Positions 43,156 through 53,400 of a DNA stretch of 64,000 bases are shown here, piece after piece; the first letter of the stretch is position 1, and each line of letters opens with the position of its first letter. Source of the DNA: Bacteroidota bacterium. Lineage in GTDB: Bacteria; Bacteroidota; Bacteroidia; AKYH767-A; 2013-40CM-41-45. The translations under genes were made by a program, and so were the position numbers. The DNA lies in contig QQVM01000005.1 in NCBI GenBank assembly GCA_003389385.1, positions 62,001 through 126,000 of the forward strand. Direction: 5' to 3'. The notes beneath the pieces were generated by a model that did not search any database, was not told the origin of the DNA, and saw only the letters and a list, made by a program, of their open reading frames with translations.

Positions 43156-45747
43156 TTATTCCTTTACAATTCTCACAGTCTGCACTTCATTGCCGTATTC
43201 TACTCTTACAATGTAGATTCCAGCTGCAAGTCCGGAGATGTTGATGTTTTTATTGTAGCTGTATTCAGCATTTTCACTGCTGCTGATCAGTCTGTTACCT
43301 AGAAGATCCGTTACACGGATATTTACTTTGGTCTTCTTGATCTGTGCAATGCTCACTTGTACCTGATCTCTTGCAGGATTAGGATATACACTGAATGCAT
43401 GGTTTGTAACAGTGCCAACCTGTGTTCCAGCCGGTCTTGAACGTTGGCAGGTAATGAAGTTAACTACGATGGCATCGAAGTTCTGACATCCGTTAGCATC
43501 CGTTACAAGCACTGAATATGTGCCTGGAGTGCTTACAAGAAGACTCTGGTTTGTGCTGTTGTCTGACCACAGGTAAGAGCTGAATCCTGCACCTGCGTTA
43601 AGAAGCAGGGTTGATCCGATGCATATGGTTGTATCCGGACCAAGGTTAACATTTGGAGCAGGGAACATTGATCCAATGGTAACTGAAGCAAATGCACGGC
43701 AACCCAGATAATCTTCAACCATGGCCAGGTATGTGCCGGGAGCAAGGTTATTTACGGATGCAGTGGTGTCTCCGTTTGGCCACAGGTATGAGTATGGAGG
43801 AGTTCCACCGGTAGCCATTACTGTGGCTGATCCGTCTTCGCTGCTTGCGCAAGTTGCGTCAGACTGCTGAGTGATGGTGGCAGAAATTCCTGCATTATTC
43901 TGAACTATAGTTGAAACGTTTACTACACAATTGGTAGTAAGGTCTACCACTTCGCAGGCATATGATCCTGTGATCAGGCCTGTTGCAGTGGATGTAGTGC
44001 TCACATTTGGAGTCCAGTTATACTGTATGTTTCCGCTTCCTCCGGTTACGTTAACTGTAGCTGTTCCATTGTTGGCTACACAGGTTGCCGGTGTGGAAGT
44101 CATGGTTACTGAAATCGGAATTCCACCGGTAAGAGTTACTGATCCTGTACCCAGGCAGTTTCTGGAATCTCTTACGCTCACGTTATAAGTTCCTGAAGCT
44201 ACATTGTTCAGATTCGGACCTGTTTGAGAATTACTCCATGTATATGTATATCCCGGTGTTCCGCCTGATGCTACCGCAGTAGCTGAACCAAGTGTTGTGT
44301 TGCAGCCAGGGTTTACTCCTGTAACAGATACAGAAACCGGAGCAGGTTCTGCAATGGTAATCGTTTGCTGACCTACACAACCTGATGCATCAACCACATT
44401 CACGGTATAAACCCCTCCTCTCAGATGTGAAATGGAAGGTGTGAATAGCTCGAGTCCGTTAGGTCCAGTCCAGGTGTATTGCAAGCCAGTACCCTGAGCG
44501 CTCACAGAAGCTGTTCCATTGTGTGAGCCGAAGCAGGAAACTGAAGGTGAATGAGTGACTGTCATGCTGAGCGAAGAAACCTGAATGCTGAATGCATAGC
44601 TTCTCACGCCTGGTGAAGGACAGGCATTATCTCGGATGGTTACAATGAATACATAAGGTTGTGCACGTGCATCAGATGGTTGTGGTGTCCAGCAGAAATG
44701 TCCTGTCGGGATGGGAGATCCGGTAACAGTGAATGTGGCGGCAGGAATTCCGTTGTTCCATGTCATGGTCAGTGTATCTCCCGGGTCTGCGTCATTACTG
44801 AAAATATCAAAGCAGATAGCTCCGCCACAGCTGGAAATACTGAAATCATTTGTTGCATTGATGCCGCTAAGGGCCGGTAATGTATTACTGCAGGCAGTTG
44901 TATATACCTGAATGTCGCGCATTACACTGCCAATCAGAACGCCGTTTCTGTACTCAAGTACCAGAACAGCAATAACACCAACTTCTGTGGCCGTTGGTCT
45001 TAAACGAATGTCACCGGTAACCGGATCAATCGTCACCGGTGTGCTGGATGAGATTGGACTGGCAATCGAGTATCCTGGCAAATAAGTCACAGGCGTATTT
45101 ACCGCATCACGTGGAAGGATAAATGAATAAACCAGTGAATCACCGTCAACATCGATAGCTCCGTGATTGAATACATTCTCTTGTCCGATACACATGAATG
45201 CAATAGGAGGGATGGAGAATGTAGGAGAATTGTTATTGATAGTAGTATTATTTACAAAAGCCTCATTGTACAGATCGTAACCTGCAGGACCCTGAAGGGT
45301 AGTGATGGCTGCGTTCCGGCAGCACTCAAGTACGCTGAAACGCCAATCAGGACACAAAGCAGGTAATGTAACGATACCGCTATAGGTATAGGCTTGAATT
45401 CCTGTTGCATTACCTCCGTTACACGTTGTGACTGCTGTAGAACAAGCTGCTGTAATTTCTACTACGTTGGGGTCTCTTGTCAGAGTTACAGATGGTACTG
45501 TCAGTCCGCAAGAAGCACTGGCGATAGCAACAGTCTTTGTCGTAGGAGCCGAAATACCGAAACAGTCACGGTAGAATGTGAATGTAATCCTGTATTGATT
45601 GTTGCCAAGATAGGTGTAAGTCAAGTCTCCGCCGGCAGCATGGCTTGCATATAAATCCTGACCGCCGATAAATGTGAACAGAACCATAATCAAGGCAAAT
45701 TTTTGTCGCAATGCCTTCATCAGGTTGGTTGAGTAATTGGTTTTCAT
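43156..45747 (-). CDS. SprB-repeat surface protein with T9SS type A sorting domain
   Basis: Two ATG codons (45750, 45747) precede a signal peptide (KALRQKFALIMVLFTFIGG, cleavage near LYA-SHA); a third ATG at 45720 is also possible. About 863 residues. The N-terminal about 400 residues are a Cys-containing beta domain (HAAGGDLTYTYLGNNQYRI; FNHGAIDVDGDSLVYSFILP). Then come four to six SprB-type repeats of about 75 residues, each with GTPGYTYTWSN or YSYLWPNGDT followed by LAPGTY and a CxG ending. The last 80 residues are the sorting domain (VYPNPARDQVQVSI...NISGLAAGIYIVRV...RIVKE). It is exported by T9SS to the cell surface. Ligand unknown. Confidence 0.9.
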   Translation of the reverse strand: MKTNYSTNLMKALRQKFALIMVLFTFIGGQDLYASHAAGGDLTYTYLGNNQYRITFTFYRDCFGISAPTTKTVAIASASCGLTVPSVTLTRDPNVVEITAACSTAVTTCNGGNATGIQAYTYSGIVTLPALCPDWRFSVLECCRNAAITTLQGPAGYDLYNEAFVNNTTINNNSPTFSIPPIAFMCIGQENVFNHGAIDVDGDSLVYSFILPRDAVNTPVTYLPGYSIASPISSSTPVTIDPVTGDIRLRPTATEVGVIAVLVLEYRNGVLIGSVMRDIQVYTTACSNTLPALSGINATNDFSISSCGGAICFDIFSNDADPGDTLTMTWNNGIPAATFTVTGSPIPTGHFCWTPQPSDARAQPYVFIVTIRDNACPSPGVRSYAFSIQVSSLSMTVTHSPSVSCFGSHNGTASVSAQGTGLQYTWTGPNGLELFTPSISHLRGGVYTVNVVDASGCVGQQTITIAEPAPVSVSVTGVNPGCNTTLGSATAVASGGTPGYTYTWSNSQTGPNLNNVASGTYNVSVRDSRNCLGTGSVTLTGGIPISVTMTSTPATCVANNGTATVNVTGGSGNIQYNWTPNVSTTSTATGLITGSYACEVVDLTTNCVVNVSTIVQNNAGISATITQQSDATCASSEDGSATVMATGGTPPYSYLWPNGDTTASVNNLAPGTYLAMVEDYLGCRAFASVTIGSMFPAPNVNLGPDTTICIGSTLLLNAGAGFSSYLWSDNSTNQSLLVSTPGTYSVLVTDANGCQNFDAIVVNFITCQRSRPAGTQVGTVTNHAFSVYPNPARDQVQVSIAQIKKTKVNIRVTDLLGNRLISSSENAEYSYNKNINISGLAAGIYIVRVEYGNEVQTVRIVKE

Positions 45748-45998
45748 CATATTTGGAATTGTATAGGTTTCTGGTTTCAAATTTCTGCTATGCTTGCTGT
45801 ATGATATTATCTGTAATTGAGTAAAAATACCACTATACTCTCTGCATATTTAAACTTCTTTTGTGAATGGACTGATATTCATGGCGAGTGTCCAGAGGCT
45901 CTGTGTTAAGCATGATTATTACTTTACGGGCAAATGCGCCAGAAAGATTAGGGCTACAATTATATTCAAAAATTAGCATAGTGAAGTCCTTCTCACGA

Positions 45999-46301
45999 TT
46001 ATTTATCAACTTTTGTAGTGTCGTCAATCAGACTCCAGGCCTCTGCCGGTGCGGAAAACAATGACTTAGTTTTTTTCCAGGTTTCTTTGAAGAGTTGTGA
46101 AGACCTGTATTCATCAAGTTTTTCGACACTTTCCCATCTGCTAAGAGTGAAGAGAACGGCTTTATTTTCAGTCCAGACAAGCATTTCCAGATGTTTGCAA
46201 CCCGGGAAATTTCGGATGTCTTCGCGAACTCTTTCAAAGATAATAAGAAATTCAGCAACTAAATGCGGCTGAAAAGTCATTTTAACTATTCTCGTTATCA
46301 T
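45999..46301 (-). CDS. ABM-domain (antibiotic biosynthesis monooxygenase-like) protein
   Basis: 100 residues, one ferredoxin-like domain: ITRIVKMTFQPHLVAEFLIIFERV, then GCKHLEMLVW and LSRWESVEKLDEYRSSQLF. Such dimeric proteins act on quinones, haem or small aromatics without cofactor, or serve structural roles. The start overlaps the 3' end of the SAM hydroxide adenosyltransferase gene by 20 bases, implying translational coupling. No specific substrate can be assigned. Confidence 0.85.
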   Translation of the reverse strand: MITRIVKMTFQPHLVAEFLIIFERVREDIRNFPGCKHLEMLVWTENKAVLFTLSRWESVEKLDEYRSSQLFKETWKKTKSLFSAPAEAWSLIDDTTKVDK

Positions 46302-47073
46302 CGAATTCTATCCTGATGTTTTCAAGCACCTTGATTCCAAGCAATCCGGCCGCTGATTCGCGATTTAAGGCTATTTCAAGGTATCCATCCCTGTTAAAAA
46401 AAGCGACAATTTCTCCTGATTCTGCATCCGTATAGTTGTTGCTGATCCTATTGATATTGTACTGGGCTTTTCTTAGAAATATTGTGAATTTTCTTCCTTT
46501 CCTTTGGTCATCAAATAGCTCCTTGCTGACGTTCACAATCACATTGCCGAAATCGTCAATATATATTACTACAGCTCTGATTCCAGTATGATCAGTGGTA
46601 GGGCGGGCAAAGTAGCTTTGAATCACCGAATCGGCAACCTGACCGAGCTTTTCCGCTTGCTCCCCTTCGGAAAGACTGCAAAGGATATCAATAAGTCTTG
46701 AGTAAATTATAGAGTTATCAGCCGAGCTTTCAATTTTTAGGTCATACACTTCTTTAGATTGATTGTCAAGAATAAGAGAAAATATTCCGCTGTCTCTTCC
46801 TATAAAAAAATGCCCTTCGCTTTTTACGATCAGGAAAGAAGAACTTTCTGGCTGAGTATTTCCTTCCAGCCCGATAAAATGAATGCTTCCCTCAGGAAAT
46901 TTCCTGAAAGCGTTTTTAATAATGAAAGAAGCCTGTAGAATATTGAACTTTTCTATCTCGTGGCTGATGTCGACGATTCTGATGTCTCTGCTACGACTGA
47001 TTAACTCACCCTTGAATGCGGCAAGATAATGGTCGCGAAGACCCCAGTCTGTTGTCATCGTTAAAATTGACAT
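46282..47073 (-). CDS. SAM hydroxide adenosyltransferase (DUF62 / chlorinase-fluorinase family)
   Basis: 263 residues. The N-terminal domain has TMTTDWGLRDHYLAAFKG and RIVDISHEIEKFNILQASF, and the C-terminal barrel has IYIDDFGNVIVNV, the family hallmarks. These enzymes hydrolyse S-adenosylmethionine to adenosine and methionine; true halogenases are rare exceptions. It diverges from phoH and is followed by the overlapping ABM gene. Confidence 0.9.
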   Translation of the reverse strand: MSILTMTTDWGLRDHYLAAFKGELISRSRDIRIVDISHEIEKFNILQASFIIKNAFRKFPEGSIHFIGLEGNTQPESSSFLIVKSEGHFFIGRDSGIFSLILDNQSKEVYDLKIESSADNSIIYSRLIDILCSLSEGEQAEKLGQVADSVIQSYFARPTTDHTGIRAVVIYIDDFGNVIVNVSKELFDDQRKGRKFTIFLRKAQYNINRISNNYTDAESGEIVAFFNRDGYLEIALNRESAAGLLGIKVLENIRIEFDDNENS

Positions 47074-47187
47074 CCCGGTTCTCCTGTCTGTCCTTGTTAA
47101 TAACTTGTTTTAAATCACCGGCTAAATTAGCTAGATTTAAGTAGTATTGAACGGAATTCAGGCCGGATTCAGGGTTCTTTTGAACAT

Positions 47188-48177
47188 GTGATTCTTGAAA
47201 ATGTTATCCGGTTATTGTTGAACTTAAACGCCAGGCAATTGAACGAAGTAATTATTCCCATCGACACATTCAATCCCGTTGAATTTTTTGGAGTAAACGA
47301 CAGCAATCTCGAAGTAATCAGAAAAAACTTTCCCGAACTGAAACTGGTAGCCCGTGGAAATGAGATCAAAGTGATTGGTGATGAAAAAAACATTCACCTC
47401 TTCAGTGAAAAAATAAACCGGCTCATCCAGCATTATCAAAAATTCGGAAGTCTGACTCCCGATAATGTCGAACATTTCCTAGCCGAGAAAAAAGGAAGTG
47501 AAAAAGCTCCTCCTGTTCCGGCAAGCGATGTGCTTGTTTTCGGCCAGAATGGGATCATGGTGCGGGCACGCACGCCCAACCAAAAGAAAATGGTGGAGAG
47601 TTCTGAAAAGAACGACATTGTTTTTGCGATCGGACCTGCTGGTACCGGAAAGACATACACTGCTGTCGCACTTGCAGTGAGGGCTCTCAAGAATCGTGAA
47701 ATCAAACGCATCATTCTCACCAGACCGGCTGTGGAAGCCGGAGAAAATCTAGGTTTCCTTCCAGGCGATCTTAAAGAAAAAATTGACCCTTACCTCAGAC
47801 CATTGTACGATGCTCTATACGACATGATACAAGGGGAAAAAGTGAAATCATATGTTGAGACCGGTATCATCGAAGTGGCTCCTCTTGCATTCATGAGAGG
47901 AAGAACACTGGACAATGCTTTTGTGATTCTTGACGAAGCACAGAATGCAACCGAAAGCCAGCTTAAGATGTTCCTCACCAGGATGGGACCTTCGGCGAAG
48001 TTCATCGTTACTGGTGATGTCACTCAAATTGATTTGCCGAGAAACCAACCCTCAGGTCTGGTGCAGGCAATAAAAATTCTTTCCAATATCAAAGGTGTGG
48101 ACTTTATATATCTGGATGCACAGGACGTAGTCAGACATCGTCTTGTAAAAGAAATTATCGAGGCGTATAACAGATAG
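47188..48177 (+). CDS. PhoH-family P-loop ATPase
   Basis: 329 residues from a GTG at 47188; there is no ATG. A TTG at 47239 would give (M)NEVIIPIDTFNPVEFFGV, which looks closer to related proteins, so the start is uncertain. A KH-like N-terminal part (LVARGNEIKVIGD) is followed by the PhoH core: Walker A GPAGTGKTYTA, TRPAVEAGENLGFLPGDL and Walker B AFVILDEAQNA. PhoH proteins are thought to act in RNA metabolism. The stop is 3 bases before purC, so the two are co-transcribed. Confidence 0.93.
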   Translation: MILENVIRLLLNLNARQLNEVIIPIDTFNPVEFFGVNDSNLEVIRKNFPELKLVARGNEIKVIGDEKNIHLFSEKINRLIQHYQKFGSLTPDNVEHFLAEKKGSEKAPPVPASDVLVFGQNGIMVRARTPNQKKMVESSEKNDIVFAIGPAGTGKTYTAVALAVRALKNREIKRIILTRPAVEAGENLGFLPGDLKEKIDPYLRPLYDALYDMIQGEKVKSYVETGIIEVAPLAFMRGRTLDNAFVILDEAQNATESQLKMFLTRMGPSAKFIVTGDVTQIDLPRNQPSGLVQAIKILSNIKGVDFIYLDAQDVVRHRLVKEIIEAYNR

Positions 48178-48180
48178 ATT

Positions 48181-49155
48181 ATGCAAAAGCTGAACGGATT
48201 TGCAAATGCTCTGAGGGAGACAGATTTTTCTCTTCCCGGTCAGACTTCAAAATACAGTGGCAAGGTCAGAGACGTATATACGATTCAGAACAAATTCCTG
48301 GTCATGGTCGTCAGCGACCGCATTTCTGCCTTCGATGTGATTCTTCCGCGGCCTGTCCCGCACAAAGGCCAGGTCTTGAATCAGCTTGCCGTGAAAATGA
48401 TCTCTGCCACTGAGGATATTCTTCCGAACTGGATCATTGATGTACCGGATCCGAATGTATGCATCGGACGCCTGTGCCAGCCTTTTAAAGTGGAAATGGT
48501 CATTAGAGGATATCTCACAGGTCATGCCTGGAGAGTTTACAAATCGGGGATAAGGGAATTGTGCGGAGTAAAGCTGCCTGAAGGCATGAGGGAGAACGAA
48601 AAGTTTCCTGTACCGATTATCACACCCACCACCAAAGCATCGGAAGGTCATGATGAAGATATCTCTGCGGAAGAAATAATTTCAAGGGGCATTGTCTCCG
48701 AACAGGATTATCGCGCGCTTGAAAACTTCACAAGAAAAGTTTTTAAAAGAGGAACGGAGATTGCAGAGAAAATGGGACTGATTCTTGTCGATACCAAATA
48801 TGAGTTTGGAAAAGCTGATGGTGAAATCATGTTGATCGATGAAATACACACTCCCGATTCTTCCAGATATTTTTATTCGGATTTCTACGAGGAACTCTTT
48901 GAGAAAGGTCTTCCTCAAAAACAACTCTCAAAAGAATTTGTAAGACAATGGCTCATTGAAAATAATTTTCAGGGCAGGGAAGGTGAAGTAGTTCCGAAAA
49001 TGAATGATGAATGGCTTGCGGAAATTTCAGAGAGATATATTGAGCTTTACGAACGCATCACAGGAGAAAAATTCGTTGCCAGAAACACTGAAGATCTTCA
49101 GGCTGTAATTGAAAAGAACATAAAGGTTTCGCTTTCACGCCTGGGCATAAGCTGA
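48181..49155 (+). CDS. purC: Phosphoribosylaminoimidazole-succinocarboxamide synthase
   Basis: 324 residues, the longer form of the enzyme. Signatures: [64 protein letters not shown] and [28 protein letters not shown]. It joins CAIR and aspartate in purine synthesis. It is tightly linked to phoH upstream and followed 22 bases later by an rRNA methyltransferase gene. Confidence 0.96.
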   Translation: MQKLNGFANALRETDFSLPGQTSKYSGKVRDVYTIQNKFLVMVVSDRISAFDVILPRPVPHKGQVLNQLAVKMISATEDILPNWIIDVPDPNVCIGRLCQPFKVEMVIRGYLTGHAWRVYKSGIRELCGVKLPEGMRENEKFPVPIITPTTKASEGHDEDISAEEIISRGIVSEQDYRALENFTRKVFKRGTEIAEKMGLILVDTKYEFGKADGEIMLIDEIHTPDSSRYFYSDFYEELFEKGLPQKQLSKEFVRQWLIENNFQGREGEVVPKMNDEWLAEISERYIELYERITGEKFVARNTEDLQAVIEKNIKVSLSRLGIS

Positions 49156-49177
49156 CACATTTAATTCATCAGCAATC

Positions 49178-50362
49178 ATGAAAGAATTCAACCAGCTCAG
49201 AATCGCGCTGGCGCTTATTGAATCCTATCAGGGTGAAGTTCCGCTTGCTCTCTATCTGCGAAACGAATTCAGGAAAACACCGGCAATGGGCTCGCGAGAC
49301 CGCAGGCTGATGCGTTCACTGGTTAATAATTATTTCAGAATCGGAAATTTTGCCTTTGGCCTGGGAATCCAGGAAAGACTGCTGATTGCAAATCTGATTT
49401 GCGAAACTGAAATGAAAGTGAATGCAGATGTTCTTGAGCATTTTCTTCCTTCCTTGAACCCGTCAATCCTGTCACTCGATATAAAAGGAAGAAAAAAAAA
49501 GATCGAAGCATTTTATGGAGAATCATTCATTGATAAATTGTTTCCTTTTCCGGATTTAATTTCCGGACAGTTGAACAAAGAAGCTTATATCCTCTCATTG
49601 CTTGTTCAGCCAATGTTATGGATTCGCATCAGGAAAAATCATCTTGAGCAGGTAATCCATGAATTGAAAAAATCGAATATTGAATTTCTGCAAGATGAGC
49701 AATCGGAGCTTTGTCTTGGATTTTCCAATTCAGTTCCACTGAACACTTTGACAAGCTATAAGTCAGGTTTTTTTGAAATTCAGGATAAAAGTTCTCAGAT
49801 GAGTCTTCGGAATCTGCCATTTGCTTCCGGACAAAAATGGTGGGATGCTTGTTCTGGTTCTGGGGGGAAAAGTCTTTTATTAAAAGACATATGTGAGAAT
49901 ATCGAACTCACTGTTTCTGATATTCGTGGAAGCATTCTTGTAAATCTGAAAGAGCGAATGAAAAAAGCCGGACATAAAAAATTTAATGTCATGCAATTTA
50001 ATGCCGCTTCAGATGAAGTGACAGATAAAAAATCCTACGACGGAATCATTGCTGATGTGCCTTGTTCAGGTTCTGGTACCTGGTCAAGAACACCTGAATC
50101 ACTGCAATTTTTTAACAAAAAAAAGCTCGAAGACTATTTCGTACCTTTACAGAGAAAAATTGCACAGAATCTTACAAAAGGATTGAAAGAAGGCGGAACA
50201 TTTGCATACATCACATGTTCTGTATTTGAAGCAGAAAATGAAGGCAATGTTGAAGTAATCAAAGAAAAATCAGGCTTAGAGTTGATCAGTTCAACTTATA
50301 TGCGTGGATATTCCGAAAAAGCTGATACAATGTTCTGCGCCATATTAAAAAAATCCGGTTAA
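49178..50362 (+). CDS. RsmB/NOP-family RNA (cytosine-5) methyltransferase
   Basis: 394 residues. The C-terminal SAM-dependent domain has IQDKSSQMS, the SAM loop DACSGSGGKSLLL, motif IV DVPCSGSGTWSRTPES and the catalytic-Cys motif VI ITCSVFEAENEGNV. The N-terminal 160 residues are helical and diverged, without a clear NusB domain. It methylates C5 of a cytosine in rRNA or tRNA; the site is not known. It lies between purC and the large envelope protein gene. Confidence 0.9.
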   Translation: MKEFNQLRIALALIESYQGEVPLALYLRNEFRKTPAMGSRDRRLMRSLVNNYFRIGNFAFGLGIQERLLIANLICETEMKVNADVLEHFLPSLNPSILSLDIKGRKKKIEAFYGESFIDKLFPFPDLISGQLNKEAYILSLLVQPMLWIRIRKNHLEQVIHELKKSNIEFLQDEQSELCLGFSNSVPLNTLTSYKSGFFEIQDKSSQMSLRNLPFASGQKWWDACSGSGGKSLLLKDICENIELTVSDIRGSILVNLKERMKKAGHKKFNVMQFNAASDEVTDKKSYDGIIADVPCSGSGTWSRTPESLQFFNKKKLEDYFVPLQRKIAQNLTKGLKEGGTFAYITCSVFEAENEGNVEVIKEKSGLELISSTYMRGYSEKADTMFCAILKKSG

Positions 50363-50481
50363 TTCTTGCACTTAACAGAAACATGAATAGCACGAATCTT
50401 AAAGCCGGCATTCATTTGGGTAACAATGAACATCTCAAATAGTATAAGCATAAGATATCTAAATCCATCGAAAACGGAATC

Positions 50482-53400
50482 ATGAAAACAGGATGGCACA
50501 TCCTGATCCTTTGCAGCGCTTTTATATTTTCTTCTGCATTGCAGGCACAGAAGGTAAATCCTGCCGAGCTGGAATTGCAGAAGAAAGCTGACAAGTTTTA
50601 TGTCTCAGGCGATTATCAGTCGGCAATTCCTCTTTATTCTCAGTTGTTGAGCCTGCATCCGAACAATGCGTTGTACAACTTCAGGTATGGCAGTGCAGTG
50701 GTCATCGATTCCAAAGAGAAAACTCAAGCCATTCCATTTCTAGAGAAAGCTTCCAGAGATGTTACTCTTCCTGGTGACGTATATTTTTATTTGGGGCAGG
50801 CATACATGCATGCAGAACGATACGCCAAGGCATCTGAGTCTTTTGAAAAGTTTAACTCGCTGGTTACTCCCAGCAAAAAACAGAAAATGGAATCTGATCT
50901 CTGGCTTGGCTACAGCAGAAATGCTGAAAACCTCAGCGGCTCCAGAAAAAATACTGCTGTTTTAAACAGCAGGGAAATTTCCAGAGATAATTTTCAATAT
51001 TCATTTGACTTGTCAACCGCATCTGGTCGAATAATTCCGCTTGCAGAAATTTTTCAATCACAGGCCGACAGGGATAAAAAGGAAAGCCTGTACATGTTCA
51101 TCAGCCGTGACGGACAAACAGGGCTGTTTGCCAGTTATGGAAAGAATGGAATTACCGGTAAGGATTTATACAGGGTGCGTAAAACTCCTTCTGGAAACTG
51201 GTCAGAGCCTGAAAACCTTGGAGCTGTACTAAATACTGCACAGCATGAAGATCATCCTTACCTCGACATAGACGGAAAGACGCTGTATTTCTGCAGCAAG
51301 GGCCACAATAGCATGGGTGGCTATGATATCTTTAAAACTGTCTACAATTACAACACCGGAGAATGGTCCGTTCCTGAAAACCTTGGAGTGCCCTTGAATT
51401 CTGTTGCGGACGATATATTTTTTATTCCAGATGTCAAATCTGGAAGAGCACAATACGCCACTTCCTTCAATGCTCCAAAGGATAAATACATACTTAAAAC
51501 TGTCAGCATTGAAAATTCTCTCGCATCATTTGCGATTATCTCCGGTCAATACATGTCAGTAGATCAGCCAACAAGAAGAGACGCACGAATTATTGTGCTA
51601 AGACCATCTGATAATGCCATTATGACTTCAGTCTGGACGGATTCCAGAACAGGAAAATACGAGATCGTTTTGCCTGCCGGTGAAGATTATGTAATTGTGG
51701 TTGAAGCCGGAGGATACCTTCCCCTTGCTGAAAGATTTTATCTGCCTCCTGATCCTTTTGATGGTATGCGACAGGAAATACGACTGAAAAAGAACGGAAA
51801 GCGTGAGGAGATCATGCTAAGTAATTTCTTCAGCAGGGATGTTGTTTCCGGTAATGCCCTTGCTTCCGGTTCCACTGAAACATCTGTAAGTCCTGAAGAA
51901 TCTGATTCTTCTTCACTGATTCAAATCAGAATTGATGATAAGCTTGTTTATGTTCATGCACCTGAAAAGGTGCTGGAAAGTACTCAGGATGGTAAGCAGG
52001 ATCAATACAAATCTTCTCAGCAGAATCGTGAATTGCAAAACAATAATTCTGAAGATTCAACGACCGGTGACTTTGCTGTAAGAACTGAATCTTCTGCAAT
52101 AAAAGAGAAATCTACTCAGGGCATTACGCTGCCTGAAAAAGATAAATATGACCCCAGTTTAGAACAGGAACTCACGGAGGATGAGATTCGTCAAATAAAA
52201 GAAGAATCCGAAAGGATGAAAATTATCGAGGAGGAAGAGAATAATCCTGCGGCTATGTATGATTTCAATATCAGCAATGAAGACCTGGCTGAGATCGCAC
52301 TTGAGGATTCTAGGACACTGAAAGAGGAGGCGGACAAGTTGCTAAATGATGCTGCTAAGCTAAGATTGAATGCATCCATGCAGGACAGCATAGCAGATGC
52401 TTTGGAAGAGGAAGCGGCAATTCAACCGACAGGAGCGCAGCAAAAAAAGAAAGAACTTCTCGCTAAATCCGCAGAATACAGAGAGTCTGGATCGAATATG
52501 CTGTCAGAAGCGGCAGGCTTGGAGACAATGGCAAATATTAAACTTGATGAATCAAATGCCGCTAAGAAGGATGCAGAGAATATAATGAAAGCCGGCAGAA
52601 AGAGTGGAAGCAGGGAAGCATTGGCTACACGGACATCAACCCAGAATAGCTCGGGATCAATTAAGCCTGGATCAGAATTACAAAAGACAAATTCCACTTC
52701 AGTTGGTGACATAAAAAAAGCTGAAATAGAAAATGAGAAAGCGCAGCAGAATGCCAGCTCGCCAAAATTTTCTGAGCAGGAGAATGAGAAGCAGACAAGA
52801 ACTACACCGGTGAATTCTGAAAGTACACAAGATTTAAAGATTGGGTCTGAGCAAAACATTTCAGCAAATAATGAGGAGCCGGAACAATCAAGTGCAGAAT
52901 TGACAAAAGCTCAAACATCCTCTATTCAGGTTGGCAAGAAAGCAAATGAAAGACCTGACTCTAATAATGCAAATGTTTCTAAGGAGCAACCGACGACAAA
53001 AAAGGAGCATCAAACACGCACTCCTGAAAATTTATCTGCTGAATCAGGCAATCAACATGCCAGTCCGGAAAGCATTCTTAATGAACAAGCAGCTTTGAAT
53101 TCAATTGATAATGTTACTGTTATTAAAGAACCAAACTCAACTGAATCTGAGAAAGAATCTGAGGATGCTTCTATTGCCAGATTAATTCAAGATGCTGAGC
53201 CAGACAACAGAAATCAAACTTCTTCAAAGAATACCTCAACTGCACCTGAAAGCGCTGCAGGAAATAAATCAACTTCTGATGTGTCATCTATAAGAGAAAC
53301 TCCAACTGCAGGACAAATCAAAGCATCATCAAGCATCACACGGAAGGAGTTTGTTGCTGATAGTTTATATCAGACTTCCTTGTTAAGTGCAAAGCAATCG

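Noticed and set aside
46282-47073. A halogenase (fluorinase/chlorinase) reading of the DUF62 protein.
   Set aside because: Nothing in the sequence distinguishes it from the common SAM hydrolases and no halometabolite genes are nearby.
47123-47139. A near-palindrome TAAATTAGCTAGATTTA between the SAM adenosyltransferase and phoH genes.
   Set aside because: Imperfect and AT-rich; expected by chance in such spacers.
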